DNA from: Planktomarina sp.
Lineage (GTDB): Bacteria; Pseudomonadota; Alphaproteobacteria; Rhodobacterales; Rhodobacteraceae
Reading direction: 5' to 3'
NCBI GenBank assembly: GCA_002698165.1
Contig: NZVF01000011.1
Location: 6,957-12,937, forward strand
DNA: 5,981 nucleotides
Shown here: piece by piece, positions 5,626 through 5,981 of the stretch
Position numbering within the stretch: position 1 is the stretch's first letter
How the letters are laid out: every line of letters begins with the position of its first letter
The notes under the pieces: model-generated
What the model was told of the DNA's origin: nothing
What the model saw: the letters and a program-made list of their open reading frames with translations, nothing else
The model's database searches: none
Program-made: the position numbers and the translations under genes

Positions 5626-5981
5626 TTAAATCGGGCATTCGGAAAATTTCGAACCAACAGTTTCGATCACTTCACTTATTTTCCCAACTTCATTACATAT
5701 TCCAACAATATTAGGATATTGCGCAAAGGGATCTCCGTTGCATGCATCTCTCAAAATACCAAACCCTCCTGTCTCTTGAACGGTACGTACGCATGTATAC
5801 AAGAATATATCAGCATAAGAACACCTGGATCCAGTTAAAAAAGGTTTTGAAGTATCAGATCCTACTAGATTATTCTCAAGAAATTTTGATCGATTGTGAT
5901 GGAGTGTAGTTAAATTCTTTATACCAATCTCTTTACCGCCCTCAGCAAGAGTATCAGTCAACCTGAGATTTCTCCAGAAAG
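5626..5981 (-). CDS. Glutathione S-transferase family protein, C-terminal part (5' end beyond window)
   Basis: The 117 visible residues form the all-helical C-terminal domain of a GST-family protein; the thioredoxin-like glutathione-binding domain lies past the right edge. The frame stays open to base 5981, and the visible part begins FWRNLRLTDTLAEGGKEIG, so a TTG at 5961 is an internal codon and not the start. The conserved S-Y-A-D N-capping box of helix 6 is present within the segment FLTGSRCSYADIFLY, and the C-terminus PNIVGICNEVGKISEV matches the usual P-x-L-x-x-F-x-x-V-x-x-x-P/S-x-V pattern. GSTs conjugate glutathione to electrophiles such as epoxides, or act in thiol redox chemistry. 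The gene converges on the DUF3764-like gene with 180 bases between stops. The subclass cannot be set without the N-terminal domain. Confidence 0.8.
   Translation of the reverse strand, partial: FWRNLRLTDTLAEGGKEIGIKNLTTLHHNRSKFLENNLVGSDTSKPFLTGSRCSYADIFLYTCVRTVQETGGFGILRDACNGDPFAQYPNIVGICNEVGKISEVIETVGSKFSECPI

Noticed and set aside
5626..5961. TTG at 5961 as the start of the GST-like gene
   Set aside because: The frame continues open to the window edge and the upstream codons read as family-typical GST sequence, so the gene is truncated by the window rather than starting there.

Overview
The window looks like chromosomal DNA of a Pseudomonadota bacterium, possibly a marine gammaproteobacterium. 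That rests only on the protein families present, compact bacterial spacing, Shine-Dalgarno sites at several genes and a moderate-to-low GC content; no taxonomic marker is present. No RNA gene, CRISPR array, intact insertion sequence or phage gene was seen.

Layout. Positions 1-293 (minus strand) hold the first 97 codons of an AhpD/carboxymuconolactone-decarboxylase-like protein, cut by the left edge. After a 251-base gap containing two 30-base-spaced imperfect repeats comes a minus-strand flavoprotein monooxygenase (545-1942) that resembles StyA/IndA, the two-component (group E) styrene/indole monooxygenases. A 334-base divergent intergenic region with several dyads separates it from a plus-strand FAD-dependent oxidoreductase of the L-2-hydroxyglutarate dehydrogenase (LhgO/L2HGDH-like) type (2277-3374). 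That gene is strikingly AT-rich: about 30% GC in sampled lines, against about 46% in the StyA-like gene. A 273-base gap follows. Then come three plus-strand genes in loose succession: a GNAT-like acetyltransferase (3648-4115), a membrane fatty-acid-desaturase-family protein with three histidine boxes (4169-5062), and a small DUF3764-like protein (5131-5445). A convergent gap with a stem-loop leads to the C-terminal half of a glutathione S-transferase on the minus strand (5626 to the right edge).

How the genes may work together. Four of the seven genes are redox or detoxification types: a peroxidase-like AhpD fold, an FADH2-dependent monooxygenase, an FAD dehydrogenase and a GST. A desaturase adds a further oxidative enzyme. 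No operon clearly ties these together. The StyA-like gene lacks its usual flavin reductase partner (StyB) inside the window. The GST and AhpD-like genes could deal with reactive epoxide or peroxide products, but that is inference. I see an accessory-looking collection of oxidative enzymes, with one compositionally foreign gene, and no convincing novel multi-gene system.
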